NCBI GenBank assembly: GCA_021781255.1
Contig: JAJXXG010000967.1
Location: forward strand, 1 to 6,427
Length of the DNA: 6,427 bases
Direction of reading: 5' to 3'
Source of the DNA: Acidobacteriota bacterium
Lineage (GTDB): Bacteria > Acidobacteriota > Terriglobia > Terriglobales > Acidobacteriaceae
In this document: piece after piece, positions 5,412-6,427 of the stretch
Layout: every line of letters begins with the position of its first letter
Position numbering within the stretch: position 1 is the stretch's first letter
Notes under the pieces: model-generated
The model's database searches: none
The model's input: only the letters and a program-made list of their open reading frames with translations
Told to the model about the DNA's origin: nothing
Position numbers and translations under genes: made by a program

Positions 5412-5575
5412 TCGATCCTGATCCTCACAGTGGCACAACTTCACGGCTGGCAACGAGATTGCCGATACTCGCACAAAAGTGTCGCGCAATGGCCCCGCGC
5501 ACTGGTCCCGCACTTTGTTCTGGCGCACGAAAACCTTTTGGAGCCCCGCTCTCAGCATTGTAACTGGCCGGGGCG

Positions 5576-5610
5576 GGGAATAGGGAGCAGGGAGCAGGGA
5601 GCAGGGAGCA
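5576..5610 (+). repeat. Heptanucleotide tandem array, GGGAATA plus four exact GGGAGCA
   Basis: GGGAATA (5576-5582) is followed by four perfect GGGAGCA units (5583-5589, 5590-5596, 5597-5603, 5604-5610). It is the same unit class as the array at the pheA stop, with G for A at position 5. GGGAATAGGGAGC (5576-5588) pairs with GCTCCCATTCCC (5702-5713) with a single bulged base, so this spacer is also bounded by inverted heptad sequence. Confidence 0.92.
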
Positions 5611-5675
5611 GAAAGACGTGGCGCAGCGGTCTTTGTGAACTGATCCCGGGCGAGGCCGGAGCGGCTTTCGGCACC

Positions 5676-5697
5676 GTAAGCAAGACGCAATGCTTAC
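5676..5697. other. 7-bp stem hairpin in the LysR downstream spacer
   Basis: GTAAGCA (5676-5682) and TGCTTAC (5691-5697) form a perfect stem with an 8-nt loop. It lies just downstream of the LysR-type gene's stop on the minus strand and inside the heptad-bounded element. No T-tract follows on either strand. Confidence 0.5.
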
Positions 5698-5707
5698 CCG
5701 GGCTCCC

Positions 5708-5722
5708 ATTCCCTGTTTTTTA
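5708..5722 (-). repeat. Second exact copy of the 15-mer TAAAAAACAGGGAAT, containing the LysR-gene stop codon
   Basis: Identical over all 15 bases to 4779-4793. In both places the first three bases on the coding strand are the TAA stop of a minus-strand gene. It is followed by GGGAGCCCGGG, which is the start of the arm that pairs with the heptad array at 5576-5588. Confidence 0.9.
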
Positions 5723-6427
5723 ACCGGCCCGCTCCACATGGTAAAAGAAGGGCGGTCCCTGCGACTTCGCGAGGGTCTTCAGCGTACCCAGGAAGGTCTT
5801 GGCCGCGTAGGAGAGCGTGGCCCGGCGGCGGTGCGCCAGGCGCAGCACGCGGCGCACGTCCAGCTCGTCCACCGGCACGCGCACCAGCTCGCCGGTCTCG
5901 AGTTCGCGGGCCACCGTGAGGTGGGGAACCAGCGCCACGCCGTTGCCCATGGCCACAAAACGCTTGATGGCTTCAATGGTGGGCAACTCTATACCCATAT
6001 TGAGCGGCGTGCGATAGCGATGGAAGGCCTCAATCACCTTGCGCCGCAACGGCGAGGCCACATTGTGGGCAATAAAGGTCTCGCCGCCCAGATCCTTTAT
6101 TGACAGTCGCCGCGCCGCGGCCAGGGGATGGCGCGGGCTGACGATGAAAGCGAGGCTGTCGCCATAGACGGCGATGGTGCGGATCTGCGCAGGGTCGGGC
6201 CGGAAGCTGATGACGCCCAGCTCGAAGGCGCGCAAATTAAGCTCATCGGGAATGCGCGAGGCCAGCATGCGCTGCACGGTGACGCCGATGTGGGGAAACT
6301 CTCGGCGGAAGGCGTCGATGGCCGGCAGCAGGTACATGCAGGTGTACTCGTTTGCCGCCAGTTGCAGGTGGCCGCGCTCCAGGCTTTTCAGCTCATCGAG
6401 GGCGCTGGCGGCCTCGCGGCGCAAAGC
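5720..6427 (-). CDS. LysR-type transcriptional regulator, effector-binding domain (N-terminus beyond window)
   Basis: The frame is open through the right edge of the window; 235 residues and the TAA stop are present. The visible part begins in the linker helix (ALRREAASALDELKSLERGH) and runs into the first half of a LysR periplasmic-binding-type domain. That half reads LQLAANEYTCMYLLPAIDAF (21-40), then RREFPHIGVTV, with the usual 'GVISFRPDP' switch strand at 71-79 and SLAFIVSPRHPLA at 91-103. The second lobe includes FIAHNVASPLRRKVIEAF (118-135) and VAMGNGVALVPHL (158-170), a typical LysR signature. The roughly 60-residue winged helix-turn-helix is outside the window. The ligand is unknown. 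It lies upstream of the beta-barrel gene on the same strand, but 308 bp of repeat-containing spacer argues against a simple operon. Confidence 0.92.
   Translation of the reverse strand, partial: ALRREAASALDELKSLERGHLQLAANEYTCMYLLPAIDAFRREFPHIGVTVQRMLASRIPDELNLRAFELGVISFRPDPAQIRTIAVYGDSLAFIVSPRHPLAAARRLSIKDLGGETFIAHNVASPLRRKVIEAFHRYRTPLNMGIELPTIEAIKRFVAMGNGVALVPHLTVARELETGELVRVPVDELDVRRVLRLAHRRRATLSYAAKTFLGTLKTLAKSQGPPFFYHVERAG

Larger units (their letters stand above)
5412..5719. other. 308-bp spacer between LysR-type regulator and beta-barrel gene
   Basis: Reading away from the regulator on the minus strand, the spacer holds in order the 15-mer repeat, a 7-bp hairpin, two CCCGGG sites, the inverted heptad array, and then about 150 bp of non-repetitive sequence that should contain the promoter of the beta-barrel gene. 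A TACAAT on the minus strand at 5557-5562 is a fair -10 box, but no good -35 lies 16-18 bp upstream, where the heptad array sits. No gene is seen. Confidence 0.5.

Noticed and set aside
5412..5690. 93-codon N-terminal extension of the beta-barrel protein
   Set aside because: It would translate the heptad repeats and place the clear signal peptide in the interior. The internal ATG with GAGGA upstream is better.
4534..5722. CRISPR array or attachment site
   Set aside because: The repeats are 7-bp contiguous units without unique spacers, and there is no cas gene, integrase or tRNA nearby.

Overview
The window looks like a chromosomal stretch of a GC-rich Gram-negative bacterium, most plausibly an acidobacterium (Terriglobia). 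This is an inference from gene content, codon use and the style of the intergenic repeats; there is no rRNA or marker that settles it. Most of the window is ordinary housekeeping metabolism. The unusual part is the pair of repeat-rich spacers between about 4530 and 5722.

Layout. Positions 1-99 hold the last 32 codons of a probable low-specificity threonine aldolase (+). It is followed directly by a decayed piece of an IS1182/IS5-like transposase (about 99-287, with one in-frame stop). On the minus strand, reading from about 2494 down to 332, are a single-domain cyclic-nucleotide-binding-fold protein, plsY (acyl-phosphate glycerol-3-phosphate acyltransferase) and gpsA (glycerol-3-phosphate dehydrogenase). 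plsY and gpsA overlap by ATGA and are very likely translationally coupled. GpsA makes sn-glycerol-3-phosphate and PlsY acylates it, so the pair carries out the entry steps of phospholipid synthesis. A GC-rich hairpin sits in the 55-nt gap between the cNMP-fold gene and plsY.

From a 185-bp divergent spacer, the plus strand carries a UbiA-family polyprenyltransferase (2680-3546) of the quinone-pathway MqnP-like type. After a 168-bp gap comes pheA, a monofunctional prephenate dehydratase with a C-terminal ACT domain (3715-4548). A 53-codon ORF overlaps the ubiA stop by ATGA but is probably not a gene.

The minus strand then carries a small outer-membrane beta-barrel protein with a signal peptide (4791-5411). 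Upstream of it is a LysR-type regulator (5720-6427) whose N-terminal DNA-binding domain lies beyond the window.

Repeats. The spacers on both sides of the beta-barrel gene contain heptanucleotide tandem repeats of the form GGGA(A/G)(C/T)A, each facing an inverted copy across the spacer. The pheA stop codon lies inside one array. The stop codons of the beta-barrel gene and the LysR gene both lie at the same position in an identical 15-mer, TAAAAAACAGGGAAT on the coding strand. The pheA-distal spacer is a nested palindrome: 26-nt heptad arms, then an 11-bp perfect inverted repeat, then two internal hairpins, with T6 at the far end. This looks like a dispersed genomic repeat family that sits against gene ends and may act in 3'-end formation. 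I see no defence system, CRISPR array, phage module or other multi-gene novel system here.
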